From Lysobacterales bacterium (GTDB lineage Bacteria; Pseudomonadota; Gammaproteobacteria; Xanthomonadales; SZUA-36): 64,000 nucleotides of DNA. This document shows positions 22,724 to 32,280 of this stretch, in pieces (within the stretch, counting starts at the first letter, position 1; every line of letters starts with the position of its first letter). Both the position numbers and the translations under genes were made by a program. The notes under the pieces are model-generated. The model had not been told where the DNA came from, searched no databases, and saw only the letters and a list, made by a program, of their open reading frames with translations. The stretch lies in assembly GCA_013001885.1 (NCBI GenBank), contig JABDLD010000009.1, positions 1-64,000 on the forward strand. Reading direction: 5' to 3'.

Positions 22724-25060
22724 TTGAAATCCGAACTCCGGCAAGGATTCTATCTCAACGACCTGCTGGTCCAACCGGATGAAAAACGAGTCACCGGCCC
22801 GGCCGGCGATACGCCGCTCTCGCAGATTTCCATGGAAGCCCTGCTCTGCCTGGCAGAAAACGCCGGCAACCCGGTTCCTGCGGACTTGCTCATCACGCGC
22901 CTCTGGGGCGCGGGTCTCGGCACCCCTGAAATGCTGGAAAACACGATTCGTGAGATCCGTGGTGTACTTCAGGATCCGGAGGAAACATCCGGGTTCCTGA
23001 AGAATTCGGCGGAGCAAGGGTATCAGCTCATGGTGCACCCGGTCTTGCGTGAGCGGCAGAACGATCCGGGGCTGCTCGAAAACCTGAAACAGCGCGGCGT
23101 TCTGGAAACGGCCCTCGCCTATCTTGTCGTGGGCTGGCTGATCGTCCAGGTAGTCGATGTGCTGTTTGACCAACTGCATCTGCCCGCCTGGGCCGGCACC
23201 TTCGTCACGGCAGGTGTGATCGCCGGCTTTCCCATCGCCATTGTGCTGAGCTGGTTTCTCGAGCTGCGTGACGGCAGGGCGGTGCTCGATGACCGGTCAC
23301 CGGCGGACAGGCGCAAACGCAAGCTCAGCCGGACTTACCTTTCGGTCATCGCCGCGCTGGTCATTGCCGTGGGTGTCGTCTTCATCTACGACAGGAACAT
23401 TGGTCTGCCCGAGGCTCCGGAAGCAGAGCCTGTCCGCCTGGCGGAAGAAGTCGTGTTACCACCGGTTCAGGACAATTCCATTGCGGTCCTGCCCTTTTTT
23501 AACATGGACGGCAGCAACGAGACCCAGATTTTTGCCCAGGGCCTGGCCGATGATGTGATTACACGGCTATCCCGCGTGCCGGGCTTGCTGGTCTCTTCGC
23601 GCGGCGACGCGTTCACGCTGGAATCAAATTCCGCGTCACAGAAAGTCCGTGAGCGGCTGCGCGTCGCCCTTTACCTGGAAGGCAGCGTGCAGATGCAGGA
23701 CGAACGGATGAGAATCATCGTGCAGCTTATTGATTCTGCAACCGGATTTCACGTACTGTCACGCCGTTTTGACCGCCTGCGTGAAGACTTTTTCGACATT
23801 CGCGACGAAATTACCGAGCTGACCGTCGCCAATGTCCGGGTCGCGCTGCCGCCGGATACGCAGGCAGTTTCGAACATCTCTGCTGATGACCCGACGCTGG
23901 ATGTCTACGTGCTGTATCGCCGCGGGATGGACAGCCTGCACCTGCCGGAAAGCATTGCAACACTGGAGAGCGCCATCGAATGGTTCAGTTCAGCGCTCGA
24001 GATAGACCCCGACTACGCAGCGGCGCACGCCGGAAAGTGCTCGGCCTTCGTGGAAGCGTATCCGATCAGTGACGACGCGGCCTATATCGGCAAGGCGGAA
24101 AACGCCTGTGCCCGCGCATTGGAGCTCAACCCCAACCTCGATGTGATTCACACTGCGCTGGGCGACTTGTACAGCGCGACCGGCAAGTATCCGGAGGCGG
24201 AAAATGCCTACCTGGCGGCGCTGAACATCAATCCCAACAGCGTCAGTTCATTGTCGGGCCTGGGCTCCATCTTCATGCTCCAGAACCGGGCCGGCGACGC
24301 AGAGGAGCGCTTCAGGCAAGCGATCGGCCGCCACCCCGGTGACTGGTCAGCCTACAACTCACTGGGTTATTTTTTATACCGGTCGGGGCGGTACGCGGAA
24401 GCCGCGGAACAATACGAGATCGTGGTCGCGCTTGACGACACCAACATGACGGGATTCACGAACCTGGGTGCGGCCTACATGCTGGCCGGAGACTTCACAT
24501 CAGCCACGCCGGCTTTTGAGAGAGCCATCGAAATAGAACCCCAAAAATCAACTTACAGCAATCTGGGCCTGATGTATTACTACCTGGGCCAGGACGAGGA
24601 ATCGATCAACGCCCACAGTCAGGCCATCAAGCTGTCGCCCAACGACCACCTGGCGTGGTCCAACCTGGGCGACGCGCTGTGGATGTCCGGCAAGCAGCCA
24701 CAGGCGCAGGACGCGTTCAGTACCGCGCAGGAACTGGCAAACAATGCGCTCCGGGTGAACCCCAACGATCCGTATACCCTGATGGACCTGGCCTGGATAA
24801 CAACGATGCTGGACCGGCAACAAGACGCGTATAAACTGCTCGAGCGGGCACGTTCGCTGACGCCGGACGACCCCTACCTGCATTACTACGAGGGGCTGAT
24901 GCGCTTGCGCGGCGGGGAAGAGGAAGCCGCACTGTCTTCATTTGCGCTTGCAGTGGAGAAAGGTTACCCGGCGCAGATGCTTACGGCGGACCCGCAACTG
25001 GCGCCGGTAAAAGGCCGTCCGGAACTGGAAAATATCGTCCGGCAGGCCGAGTCGGGCTGA
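22724..25060 (+). CDS. Winged-helix, TolB-like, TPR membrane protein (CadC-like)
   Basis: The 778-residue product starts at TTG. An OmpR/CadC-like winged-helix domain lies at about 1-105 (SMEALLCLAENAGNPVPADLLITRLWG, then NTIREIRGVL). Three hydrophobic segments follow between 125 and 225. Then comes a TolB-like sensor domain (SIAVLPFFNMDGSNETQIFAQGLADDVITRLSR, about 250-375) and a long run of TPR repeats (about 400-760). Proteins of this plan are membrane-bound one-component regulators in Gammaproteobacteria. The target genes are unknown; the adjacent cytochrome operon is a candidate only by position. Confidence 0.85.
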   Translation: MKSELRQGFYLNDLLVQPDEKRVTGPAGDTPLSQISMEALLCLAENAGNPVPADLLITRLWGAGLGTPEMLENTIREIRGVLQDPEETSGFLKNSAEQGYQLMVHPVLRERQNDPGLLENLKQRGVLETALAYLVVGWLIVQVVDVLFDQLHLPAWAGTFVTAGVIAGFPIAIVLSWFLELRDGRAVLDDRSPADRRKRKLSRTYLSVIAALVIAVGVVFIYDRNIGLPEAPEAEPVRLAEEVVLPPVQDNSIAVLPFFNMDGSNETQIFAQGLADDVITRLSRVPGLLVSSRGDAFTLESNSASQKVRERLRVALYLEGSVQMQDERMRIIVQLIDSATGFHVLSRRFDRLREDFFDIRDEITELTVANVRVALPPDTQAVSNISADDPTLDVYVLYRRGMDSLHLPESIATLESAIEWFSSALEIDPDYAAAHAGKCSAFVEAYPISDDAAYIGKAENACARALELNPNLDVIHTALGDLYSATGKYPEAENAYLAALNINPNSVSSLSGLGSIFMLQNRAGDAEERFRQAIGRHPGDWSAYNSLGYFLYRSGRYAEAAEQYEIVVALDDTNMTGFTNLGAAYMLAGDFTSATPAFERAIEIEPQKSTYSNLGLMYYYLGQDEESINAHSQAIKLSPNDHLAWSNLGDALWMSGKQPQAQDAFSTAQELANNALRVNPNDPYTLMDLAWITTMLDRQQDAYKLLERARSLTPDDPYLHYYEGLMRLRGGEEEAALSSFALAVEKGYPAQMLTADPQLAPVKGRPELENIVRQAESG

Positions 25061-25109
25061 ACGCGCTATGCTTAAAATGCTGAATGTGAAAAAGCTGAGG
25101 AGAAGAAAA

Positions 25110-25580
25110 GTGCGAAAAATACTGTTAATGCTGTCCCTTGCGTTATTGCTGGCCGCGTGCGCCTCTGTGCCGCCTCCCGTTGCCCCTGCGCCACCTGCTG
25201 TGAGCCAAGCTGCTCCGCCACCTTCTCCGAGCAACGACTGCACCGATGAGCCGGGTAGCCAGCCGGTCAACATCCACTACGGTGATTCGCAGATCAAGGT
25301 GACGCCGGCGCTCTACACGATCAAGACGAACAAAAACCTGAAATTCAGGCTGATCGCCGATAACGTCAATGGCCCCGGTAATCTCGATTACGCCACGGTC
25401 CTGGTGACCATCGAAGGCAAGGACGGCCTGAATCAGTGGATCAATACAAGCGGAAAAGAGAACGGCACCAACCCGCTGGTGGTCTGCGTGCCGGACTTCC
25501 AGCAAGACCGCGTCGTATCCTACCTGGTTAAGGTCGAAGAGGTGGGCGTCCTTGATCCGCGCGTCGACGTAAAGAAATAA
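25110..25580 (+). CDS. Lipoprotein, Pro-rich N-terminus
   Basis: The 156-residue product starts at GTG 25110 behind AGGAGA (25098-25103). The signal peptide ends in a lipobox LAAC-A, so Cys17 is the lipidated residue. A proline/alanine linker follows, then a globular part of about 110 residues without a recognised domain (VNIHYGDSQIKVTPALYTIKTNKNLKFRL). The in-frame ATG at 25068 is rejected because it would give a long charged extension before the signal. It is codirectional with the TPR protein. Function unknown. Confidence 0.75.
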   Translation: MRKILLMLSLALLLAACASVPPPVAPAPPAVSQAAPPPSPSNDCTDEPGSQPVNIHYGDSQIKVTPALYTIKTNKNLKFRLIADNVNGPGNLDYATVLVTIEGKDGLNQWINTSGKENGTNPLVVCVPDFQQDRVVSYLVKVEEVGVLDPRVDVKK

Positions 25581-25593
25581 CCGCGCAGAATCC

Positions 25594-27411
25594 CTAGTCA
25601 GAAAAAAAGCGGGCGTTCTGTTCCGACACGGCTTCGAGCACATCGCCCCGGAAACGGGGCGTTCTGACCAGCCGGTAATCCCAGTCGCGCACTTCGTACA
25701 AGCCGCTGGGGAAGGTTACGGTTATCTGGTCGGGCTCGAGCAGCGCGTAATTGTAGTAGCTGCCCGCAACCAGCCAGTCCCATTCCTGCTGCTTGAACAG
25801 GTTGTTGCCAACACTGTAGTCGGAAGCGGGATTCACGCATCCCAGCAGCTCTTCCATCAACGTTGGAATGATGTCGTAATGCGAGGTCCGGTGCGCATAC
25901 ACGCCGCCGGCTTTACCGGGCCAGTAGACGACCATCGGCGTCACCAGTTGATGGCGTGTATAACCGGATCCGTGTTTTTCCAGTTTCGCACCGCTTTCAC
26001 CAAATTCTTCCCCGTGGTCTGCGGTGATCATGATTACCGTATTTCCAAGCTGGCCGCGACGCTCCAGATCTGCCAGCACCTTTCCCGCCAGATCGTCAAA
26101 AAAGTGAACAGCGCTCTGGTATTTTGCAAACTCCCCGGACTGGAACTCATCGTCACGGGGCGGAAACTGAACCGGGTAATCCGGCGGAAAACTTTTTCCC
26201 ATGGTGGAGTCGTAAAACAGGAAGCCAAAGTACGGCCGGCCGGTGTCACGTCCGTCCAGCCACTGGAACCACTCGTCCGTCATCTTCAGGTCACGTTTCC
26301 AGGCCGGATCTGACGCCGGCTCTGTCTGGATTCGCAGGTCCGGCACGTTGGCGAAGGCGGTCCGGTCGAGCACCACCGGCCGGTACAGGGTGGCGCTGCT
26401 GAACAGGCCAAGCTGATAATCCCGTGACTGCAGCTCATCGATGAACACGCTGGGCTTCTGCAGGGCGGCAAAACTGCTCCAGTAGCCGGGCGGCAAACCA
26501 TAAAACAGGCTGAACATTCCCATCCGGGATGAATTGCCGCCACTGAAGTGGTTGCGGTAATTGATCCCAGCCGCGTCAGCAAAGCGGCTGATGTTCGGGG
26601 CAAGCTCGGGTGTGAAAACGCTGCCGCGCATCGAATCAGCGACAATCAGCAACAGGTTAAGCCGCTCGCCCTGCTCGCACTGCAAAGGACTCAGGGGATA
26701 GTTCAGCAACCGGCCGGAAGATTCATCCTGGTTTTGCGCCATACGCCTGGCCAGTTCGCGTTCGCGGCTTGCCTTCACGTCGATCAGGCCGGTTTTTGTC
26801 ATGAAAGACTTCGCGGTCACGCCCTTGTACACGGGTAATTGCTGTCCGAGACTGGTCACCGGCACGTAATAACTGGCGTCGGCCCAGGCATGAATGCCCT
26901 GCGCAAGGATCACCATCGCGCCGCAGACCATCCCCACAGCCGGGCCGAACCGGCGTTTCGGGGCAAGCACCCAGGCCCACACCGAACGCGCCAGCAGCGA
27001 CTCGAAAAACAGGCCGATCAAAAAGATCACCGCGGCGAAAACCCAGCTTTGCCAGCCGAGGATTTTCATCGTCAGGGCATTGATGTGAAAACGGCTCTGC
27101 GACCACAGCAGGCTGTCGAGCATCATCAGCGCAATCATCAGGGCGAACAGCGCCACCGCCAGGATCGTGGCGGCCCGCCGGCGCGGAAAGACCAGGATGA
27201 CGGGGGTAAGCAATATCAACAACGGCAGCGTGGTCAGGACCACGTGATGGCCGATATACACCGCCACCAGGTACACCAGGGAAAGCGCCGTCTGTTCGGG
27301 CAGTCCACCGGTGAAATAACGCAAACTGACCAGTCCGAAAACCACGGAATTGGCGAGCGCAAACCAGCCCGCCCAGCGAAAAAGCATTTTACGTGTGATG
27401 GTGTTGTCCAT
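25594..27411 (-). CDS. LapC/PbgA (YejM)-like inner-membrane sulfatase-fold protein
   Basis: The 605-residue product starts at ATG 27411. It has five N-terminal membrane helices (the DUF3413 part, about 1-190), then a linker and a periplasmic sulfatase-like domain (from about 250: NLLLIVADSMRGSVFTPELAPNISRFA). The block NSSRMGMFSLFYGLPPGYWSSF is characteristic of YejM/PbgA/LapC, which senses periplasmic LPS and restrains LpxC proteolysis through LapB; it has no sulfatase activity. 'ADHGEEFGE' completes the alkaline-phosphatase-like core. It is divergent from the GT11-like gene. Confidence 0.85.
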   Translation of the reverse strand: MDNTITRKMLFRWAGWFALANSVVFGLVSLRYFTGGLPEQTALSLVYLVAVYIGHHVVLTTLPLLILLTPVILVFPRRRAATILAVALFALMIALMMLDSLLWSQSRFHINALTMKILGWQSWVFAAVIFLIGLFFESLLARSVWAWVLAPKRRFGPAVGMVCGAMVILAQGIHAWADASYYVPVTSLGQQLPVYKGVTAKSFMTKTGLIDVKASRERELARRMAQNQDESSGRLLNYPLSPLQCEQGERLNLLLIVADSMRGSVFTPELAPNISRFADAAGINYRNHFSGGNSSRMGMFSLFYGLPPGYWSSFAALQKPSVFIDELQSRDYQLGLFSSATLYRPVVLDRTAFANVPDLRIQTEPASDPAWKRDLKMTDEWFQWLDGRDTGRPYFGFLFYDSTMGKSFPPDYPVQFPPRDDEFQSGEFAKYQSAVHFFDDLAGKVLADLERRGQLGNTVIMITADHGEEFGESGAKLEKHGSGYTRHQLVTPMVVYWPGKAGGVYAHRTSHYDIIPTLMEELLGCVNPASDYSVGNNLFKQQEWDWLVAGSYYNYALLEPDQITVTFPSGLYEVRDWDYRLVRTPRFRGDVLEAVSEQNARFFSD

Positions 27412-27468
27412 GGTCTGATTCCCGAGCCGCCGGTGATTGGCCAAAGCGATTAGAATGTGAGGATCGAA

Positions 27469-28416
27469 ATGATGTTAGACGTTATGAAAGGCCAGAATCA
27501 ACACCCCATCTATGCTTTTCCAAGGCTGTCAAAAACAGATTTGCTTTTTGTGCGCATCGGCGGCAACGGGCTCGGCAACCTGATGATCACCTGGGCGCGT
27601 TGCCTGGCGGCATCTGAACGCCATGGGTGGCGCATGGTGTGGCCAACCTGGGCGTCGTTCAAGCCGAAGAACTGGCGCGTCAACCCGTACGACCATCGGA
27701 CCTACTCTGATTTGTTCGTTCCCAATGAACGCTACGTTTCCGGCTGGAGAAAACCGTGGTGCCTGGCAAGGCACCGCTGGATCAGCGAACATGACGCGCT
27801 GAATGCCCCCGTAACGCCCGGTTCAGTGGTCGAGTTTCGCGGAATGAAAGATTTTTTTACGCCCTTTCGCGAAGACCACGCCCTGGTCTACCGTGAACTG
27901 CGGCGCATGGCCCGTGGGCAGCACCTGGCTGCTTTCTCGGAATCCAGTCCTGCCCCCATCGGCATCCATGTTCGCCGCGGCGATTTTATCCAGCGGGCCA
28001 GCTATGAGGACATGGTCAGCGACCACAACAGCCTGCTTCCGCTGCGGTGGTATACAGACGCGCTGCAGGCGGTGCGCAAAAAAGCAGGCAGCGACTTTCC
28101 GGCCTTTGTTTTCTCAGACGGTACGGAAACCGAATTGGAAGAGCTGTTGACTTTGCCGCGGGTCCGGCGGGTCGATTACGGCTCCGGGTTGGGCGACTTG
28201 CTGGGACTGTCCCGAAGCCGCCTGCTGATTGCGTCCGGCTCGACCTTCAGCATGTGGGGCAGTTTCCTCGGCCAGGTGCCGACCATCTGGCACCCGGGAA
28301 AACTGCTTCAACCGCTGTTGATGGAAAATCCGCAGCAGGAGATCGAGTGGGCTCCGGGCGATCACCTTCCAGACTGGATTGAACCGGTCCTCACGCAGGA
28401 TAAAACTTCCCAATAG
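27469..28416 (+). CDS. GT11-like glycosyltransferase (alpha-1,2-fucosyltransferase family)
   Basis: The 315-residue protein starts at ATG 27469, 6 nt after GAGG. It shows a GGNGLGNLMITWA donor-binding start, HVRRGDF (His167 onward), and DLLGLSRSRLLIASGSTFSMWGSFLG near the end. These are the hallmarks of family GT11/O-antigen fucosyltransferases. The probable role is adding a deoxyhexose to LPS or another surface glycan. Divergence from the LapC-like gene links it loosely to envelope biology. Its 3' end overlaps the convergent CBS gene by 26 nt. Confidence 0.7.
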   Translation: MMLDVMKGQNQHPIYAFPRLSKTDLLFVRIGGNGLGNLMITWARCLAASERHGWRMVWPTWASFKPKNWRVNPYDHRTYSDLFVPNERYVSGWRKPWCLARHRWISEHDALNAPVTPGSVVEFRGMKDFFTPFREDHALVYRELRRMARGQHLAAFSESSPAPIGIHVRRGDFIQRASYEDMVSDHNSLLPLRWYTDALQAVRKKAGSDFPAFVFSDGTETELEELLTLPRVRRVDYGSGLGDLLGLSRSRLLIASGSTFSMWGSFLGQVPTIWHPGKLLQPLLMENPQQEIEWAPGDHLPDWIEPVLTQDKTSQ

Positions 28417-28792
28417 CGCGCACCACGTCACTGCGGTCGATCATACCCACCAGCCGCCCGTTATCGACTACCGGGTAACGCCGAAATTTGCCCTTGATGA
28501 ACATTTCCGCCAGCGTCAGGATGCCCTGTTCGGGACTCACGTATTCCGGATCGGGGCTCATGTGCTTGTTCACCAGGCCGCCTGGAACCCCATGGTAATA
28601 ACCCTGGAGAGCTACCTGCATTAAATCGCGCTCGGTCAGCATGCCGACCAGCCGGCCGTGCTTATCCAGCACCGGAGCACCTGAAATTCCGGCCTTGAGC
28701 AGTAATTTTGTTGCGTGCAGCACGTCCATCCCAGGATTCAGCGTCAATAAGTCTGTCTTCATGTAGTCCTTGACATGCAGGGATCTCAACAT
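28391..28792 (-). CDS. CBS-domain pair protein
   Basis: The 133-residue protein consists of two CBS motifs (about 8-65 and 75-130; VKDYMKTDLLTLNPGMDVLHA and VNKHMSPDPEYVSPEQGILTLA) and nothing else. CBS pairs bind adenine nucleotides and act as energy sensors. It overlaps the nqrM gene by 7 nt, so it is translated from the Nqr transcript. Regulation of NQR by nucleotide state is a guess from position. Confidence 0.9.
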   Translation of the reverse strand: MLRSLHVKDYMKTDLLTLNPGMDVLHATKLLLKAGISGAPVLDKHGRLVGMLTERDLMQVALQGYYHGVPGGLVNKHMSPDPEYVSPEQGILTLAEMFIKGKFRRYPVVDNGRLVGMIDRSDVVRAIGKFYPA

Positions 28793-28983
28793 CGGGATTC
28801 TCCTTCCTTATCAGTGTCGGCTGTCCCATGCAGGTCTTTTTTGGGACAGCCTTCGCAGCGCGGCGAGCCGGCCGGTTTGTTTCCGCAGCCGCCCCGGAAC
28901 GGTGTGCCGGACAGCAGCAAACCCATGCCCATTGCGAGGCAACAGAGGATGACAATGACCAGTGTTCCGAGAAATATCGCCAT
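28786..28983 (-). CDS. nqrM: NqrM, Na+-NQR maturation factor
   Basis: The 65-residue protein starts at ATG 28983. It has one membrane helix (about 2-24) followed by a cysteine-rich tail (FRGGCGNKPAGSPRCEGCPKK), as in NqrM/DUF539. NqrM inserts iron into the Cys4 centre between NqrD and NqrE. It follows nqrF by 4 nt. ApbE, which usually sits between nqrF and nqrM, is absent here and must be encoded elsewhere. Confidence 0.9.
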   Translation of the reverse strand: MAIFLGTLVIVILCCLAMGMGLLLSGTPFRGGCGNKPAGSPRCEGCPKKDLHGTADTDKEGESRC

Positions 28984-28987
28984 GGCA

Positions 28988-30211
28988 CTATTCTCCAAAA
29001 TCGTCAAACAGCACGTTTTCTTTTTCCACACCCAGGTCTTCGAGCAGCCGGGTGACCGCTGCGTTCATCATCGGAGGGCCGCACAGGTAGTATTCGCAGT
29101 CCTCCGGCGCCGGGTGGTCTTTCAGGTAGTTTTCATACAGCACTTCGTGAATGAACCCGACCAACCCGGTCCAGTTGTCTTCAGGCAACGGGTCGGACAA
29201 GGCCAGGTGCCAGCTGAAATTTTCGTGTTTCGCCGCCAGCTCATCGAATTCTTCCCGGTAGAACGCTTCGCGCATACTGCGCGCCCCATACCAGAACGAG
29301 ATGGTGCGGTTGCTCCTGAGTCGCTTGAGCTGATCAAAAATATGCGAGCGCATGGGCGCCATGCCGGCCCCGCCCCCGATGAACACCATTTCGTTATCGG
29401 TTTCCCGGGCCAAAAATTCGCCATAGGGCCCGGAGACCAGGACCTGGTCTCCGGGTTTGAGATTGAAAATGTACGAAGACATGATGCCTGTTGGCACATT
29501 CTTGTCCGATCCCGGCGGCGGGGTCGCGATGCGGACATTCAGCATGATGATGTCCTTTTCCTCGGGATAACTGGCCATGGAATAAGCCCTCATCGTGGGT
29601 TCAGTCACCTTCGATTTGAGATTGAGCAGATCATACTGGACCCAGTCAGGCAGGTACTCTTCGCCGATTTCAAAGTCCTCGTAACTCAGTTCATGCGGCG
29701 GGCATTCGATTTGAATGTAACCCCCCGCCTTGAATTCGATCAGTTCGCCGGGAGGCAATTCAAGTACCAACTCCTTGATGAAAGTCGCAACATTGTCATT
29801 GGAACGGACCGTGCACTCCCATTTTTTGACCCCGAATATATCTTCCGCTACCTGGACCTCCATATCCTGTGTCACGCCGACCTGGCAGGCGAGTCTCTCA
29901 CCTTCAGCCGCGTCCCTTTTGCTGATCAGGGACGCCTCGGTTGGCAGCAGGCTGCCCCCGCCGCTCGTTACCTTCACCCGGCACTGACCACAGGTTCCCC
30001 CGCCGCCGCAGGCGGACGGGACGTAAATTCTCGCGTCCGCCAGTGTGCCCAGCAGGCGGCCGCCTGCGGGGGCATTGATCTCCCGCTCCCCGTTAACCTT
30101 GATGACGACTCCGCCCTGGGGCACCAGCCGTGCCCGGATGAACAGGATCAGGATGACCAGCAACACGAGAAGCGTAGTAAAAACGATGACGCTGTATAGG
30201 ATTTCCTGCAT
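28988..30211 (-). CDS. nqrF: Na+-translocating NADH:quinone reductase subunit F
   Basis: The 407-residue subunit has an N-terminal membrane helix (about 4-24), a plant-type [2Fe-2S] domain ([12 protein letters not shown] near residue 70) and a ferredoxin-reductase module with the FAD motif RAYSMASYP and NADH-binding blocks ([26 protein letters not shown]). It oxidises NADH and feeds electrons to the other subunits. Length is normal. It ends the core nqrABCDEF set. Confidence 0.97.
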   Translation of the reverse strand: MQEILYSVIVFTTLLVLLVILILFIRARLVPQGGVVIKVNGEREINAPAGGRLLGTLADARIYVPSACGGGGTCGQCRVKVTSGGGSLLPTEASLISKRDAAEGERLACQVGVTQDMEVQVAEDIFGVKKWECTVRSNDNVATFIKELVLELPPGELIEFKAGGYIQIECPPHELSYEDFEIGEEYLPDWVQYDLLNLKSKVTEPTMRAYSMASYPEEKDIIMLNVRIATPPPGSDKNVPTGIMSSYIFNLKPGDQVLVSGPYGEFLARETDNEMVFIGGGAGMAPMRSHIFDQLKRLRSNRTISFWYGARSMREAFYREEFDELAAKHENFSWHLALSDPLPEDNWTGLVGFIHEVLYENYLKDHPAPEDCEYYLCGPPMMNAAVTRLLEDLGVEKENVLFDDFGE

Positions 30212-30220
30212 CAGGCGTTC

Positions 30221-30829
30221 CTAAAAACTCAGGCCGGCTATGCCCATGAAGGCAAGAGAAATCAGCCCGGTCGTAATAAAGGTAATCCCGAGGCCCTCCA
30301 GGCCGGCCGGAACATCGCTGTATTTCATCTTTTCCCTGAGACCCGCCAGCATCACGATTGCCAGCGCCCAGCCAACGCCGGCGCCAAAACCAAATGCGAC
30401 GCTCTCGATAAAGGCCAGGTCTCTCTGCACCATGAACAGGGAGGCGCCGAGAATGGCGCAGTTGACCGTAAGCAGCGGCAAAAAAATGCCCAGGGTGTTG
30501 TACAGCGCCGGGAAAAACCGGTTCAGGACCATCTCCAGAATCTGGATCATCGCCGCAATCACGGCGATTTGGCTGAGCAAACCCAGGAAGCTGAAATCCA
30601 TATGCCCGAGATTGGCCCAGGCCAGCGCACCTTCACGCAGCACAAAGTTGTAAATCAGGTTGTTCAGCGGAACGCTAATGGTTTCAACCACAATCACCGC
30701 CACGCCGAGTCCGACCGTAGTCTTGACCTGCTTCGATACCGCCAGGAAGGTGCACATCCCGAGAAAATAGGCCAGGGCGAGGTTTTCCAGGAATACCGCG
30801 CGGAAAAAGACATCGAAAAAAGCACCCAT
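30221..30829 (-). CDS. nqrE: Na+-NQR subunit E
   Basis: The 202-residue integral membrane subunit has six helices. It opens with [23 protein letters not shown], where the Cys belongs to the Cys4 iron site shared with Nqr[12 protein letters not shown] has the second Cys. It overlaps nqrD by 1 nt. Confidence 0.97.
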   Translation of the reverse strand: MGAFFDVFFRAVFLENLALAYFLGMCTFLAVSKQVKTTVGLGVAVIVVETISVPLNNLIYNFVLREGALAWANLGHMDFSFLGLLSQIAVIAAMIQILEMVLNRFFPALYNTLGIFLPLLTVNCAILGASLFMVQRDLAFIESVAFGFGAGVGWALAIVMLAGLREKMKYSDVPAGLEGLGITFITTGLISLAFMGIAGLSF

Positions 30830-31485
30830 TAGCGTTTCTCCCGGTCAGGTAAAGGAGTGGGCTTGAAATCAGCATTTTCGTTCTGTTCCGGCTTCCAGCT
30901 GCGGATCACCCAGACCAGGAAACCAATAATGAAGAATGCGCTTGGCGGCAGCATCAACATCGCGTTCGGTTGATACAAACCGCCGTCCTGGACGAGTTCG
31001 AGGATTTTGTATCCCATCAGCGACCCGTTACCGAACAACTCGCGGATGACGGAAACGACGATCAGGATGATGCTGTATCCCAGGCCATTGCCCAGGGCGT
31101 CCAGGATACTCGTGCCCACGCCGCATTTCATGGCACAGGCTTCCGCGCGACCAAGCACGATGCAGTTGGTTACGATCAGGGCGACATAGACACTCAGCGT
31201 TTTAGCCGCATCAGGCAAATAGGCCGTCAGCACCTGGTCAATTACCGCCACTGCTGATGCGATAATGGTTATTTGCACGATCAGGCGGACACTTGACGGC
31301 AAGTGCTTCCGGATCAGGCTGATCGCAATATTGGTTATAACCAGAACCGAGGTGAGCGATACGCTCATAATCAGCGAGGATGTAAGGGAATTGGTAATCG
31401 CCAGCGCTGAGCAAATGCCCAGCACATGCAGAGTGACAGGGTTTTCCGAAACCAGGGGCTTGATGAATGTATCTTTTGCGGACAT
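30829..31485 (-). CDS. nqrD: Na+-NQR subunit D
   Basis: The 218-residue membrane subunit has six helices, with '[19 protein letters not shown]' and '[15 protein letters not shown]' supplying the iron-site cysteines. It is homologous to NqrE and forms the pseudo-symmetric core. It starts immediately before nqrC in the transcript order, with no gap. Confidence 0.97.
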   Translation of the reverse strand: MSAKDTFIKPLVSENPVTLHVLGICSALAITNSLTSSLIMSVSLTSVLVITNIAISLIRKHLPSSVRLIVQITIIASAVAVIDQVLTAYLPDAAKTLSVYVALIVTNCIVLGRAEACAMKCGVGTSILDALGNGLGYSIILIVVSVIRELFGNGSLMGYKILELVQDGGLYQPNAMLMLPPSAFFIIGFLVWVIRSWKPEQNENADFKPTPLPDREKR

Positions 31486-32280
31486 TTAGTTCACCCTGCC
31501 GTTTTGGTCACGCAGTTCTTCGAGAAAATAACGGTATCCGTGCGGACCAAACCAATATTGCATCATGGCCGTCACCGCGTCAGCGGTTACCGTGGCCCCG
31601 GTGAGGGCGTCTACCTCGTACAGCCAGGTTGACGAACCCGGCTCGACTTTTCCATGATTCACCGCAAACCGGAAGTCACCCGCCTCGTCGTAGACGCGCC
31701 GCCCCTTCCATTGCGCCTGCCAGTCAGGCCGCATGATCTGGTCACCCAGGCCGGGAGTCTCGTTCTGTTCGTAGAACGTGGCCGCGGCGATGGTGTTGAG
31801 GTCTGACTCCAGTGCGACATATCCATACATCATTGACCACATGCCGGTGCCTCTGACCGGTAGGATGAGCCTGTCGAGCTCGCCATCTTCAAGCACCATG
31901 TAGACCGTTGCGAACCGGCTGCGACGCCCCAGGCTGGCGGCATCCAGGTCAGACGGAATGGCAATGCCAAGCTCGGCATTGTTGACCGCGCGGCGTTGGT
32001 CAAAAGAAAGCGGGTCGAGTTCATCGGTAAACGCTGCCCGGTCAATATCAACGACTTTCACATCCATGCCGCGGTACAGCTCGAGCATTTCTTCATCGCT
32101 GGGCGTGACGCCCTTTTCAACCAGCCCGGTCAGTTTGATGATGTTCCTGCTGCGGTCCAGCATCTGGTTATTGAGCTGGATCGGGCGCAGGATCACCACC
32201 GCTGCCGACACCAGGGACGAACAGATCACAGCGGTCAATAACACGACCAGAAAGGCTTTTACCGGTGAGTCGTTAGTCAT
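31486..32280 (-). CDS. nqrC: Na+-NQR subunit C
   Basis: The 264-residue subunit has an N-terminal membrane helix (about 8-30) and a periplasmic FMN-binding domain. The covalent-FMN motif DALTGAT (224-230) matches the consensus for the ApbE flavin transferase, with Thr230 as the attachment site. It overlaps nqrB by 8 nt. Confidence 0.97.
   Translation of the reverse strand: MTNDSPVKAFLVVLLTAVICSSLVSAAVVILRPIQLNNQMLDRSRNIIKLTGLVEKGVTPSDEEMLELYRGMDVKVVDIDRAAFTDELDPLSFDQRRAVNNAELGIAIPSDLDAASLGRRSRFATVYMVLEDGELDRLILPVRGTGMWSMMYGYVALESDLNTIAAATFYEQNETPGLGDQIMRPDWQAQWKGRRVYDEAGDFRFAVNHGKVEPGSSTWLYEVDALTGATVTADAVTAMMQYWFGPHGYRYFLEELRDQNGRVN

Noticed and set aside
28775-30199. 474-codon plus-strand frame opposite nqrF
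   Set aside because: It is a compositional shadow of nqrF; the NqrF motifs and operon context are decisive.
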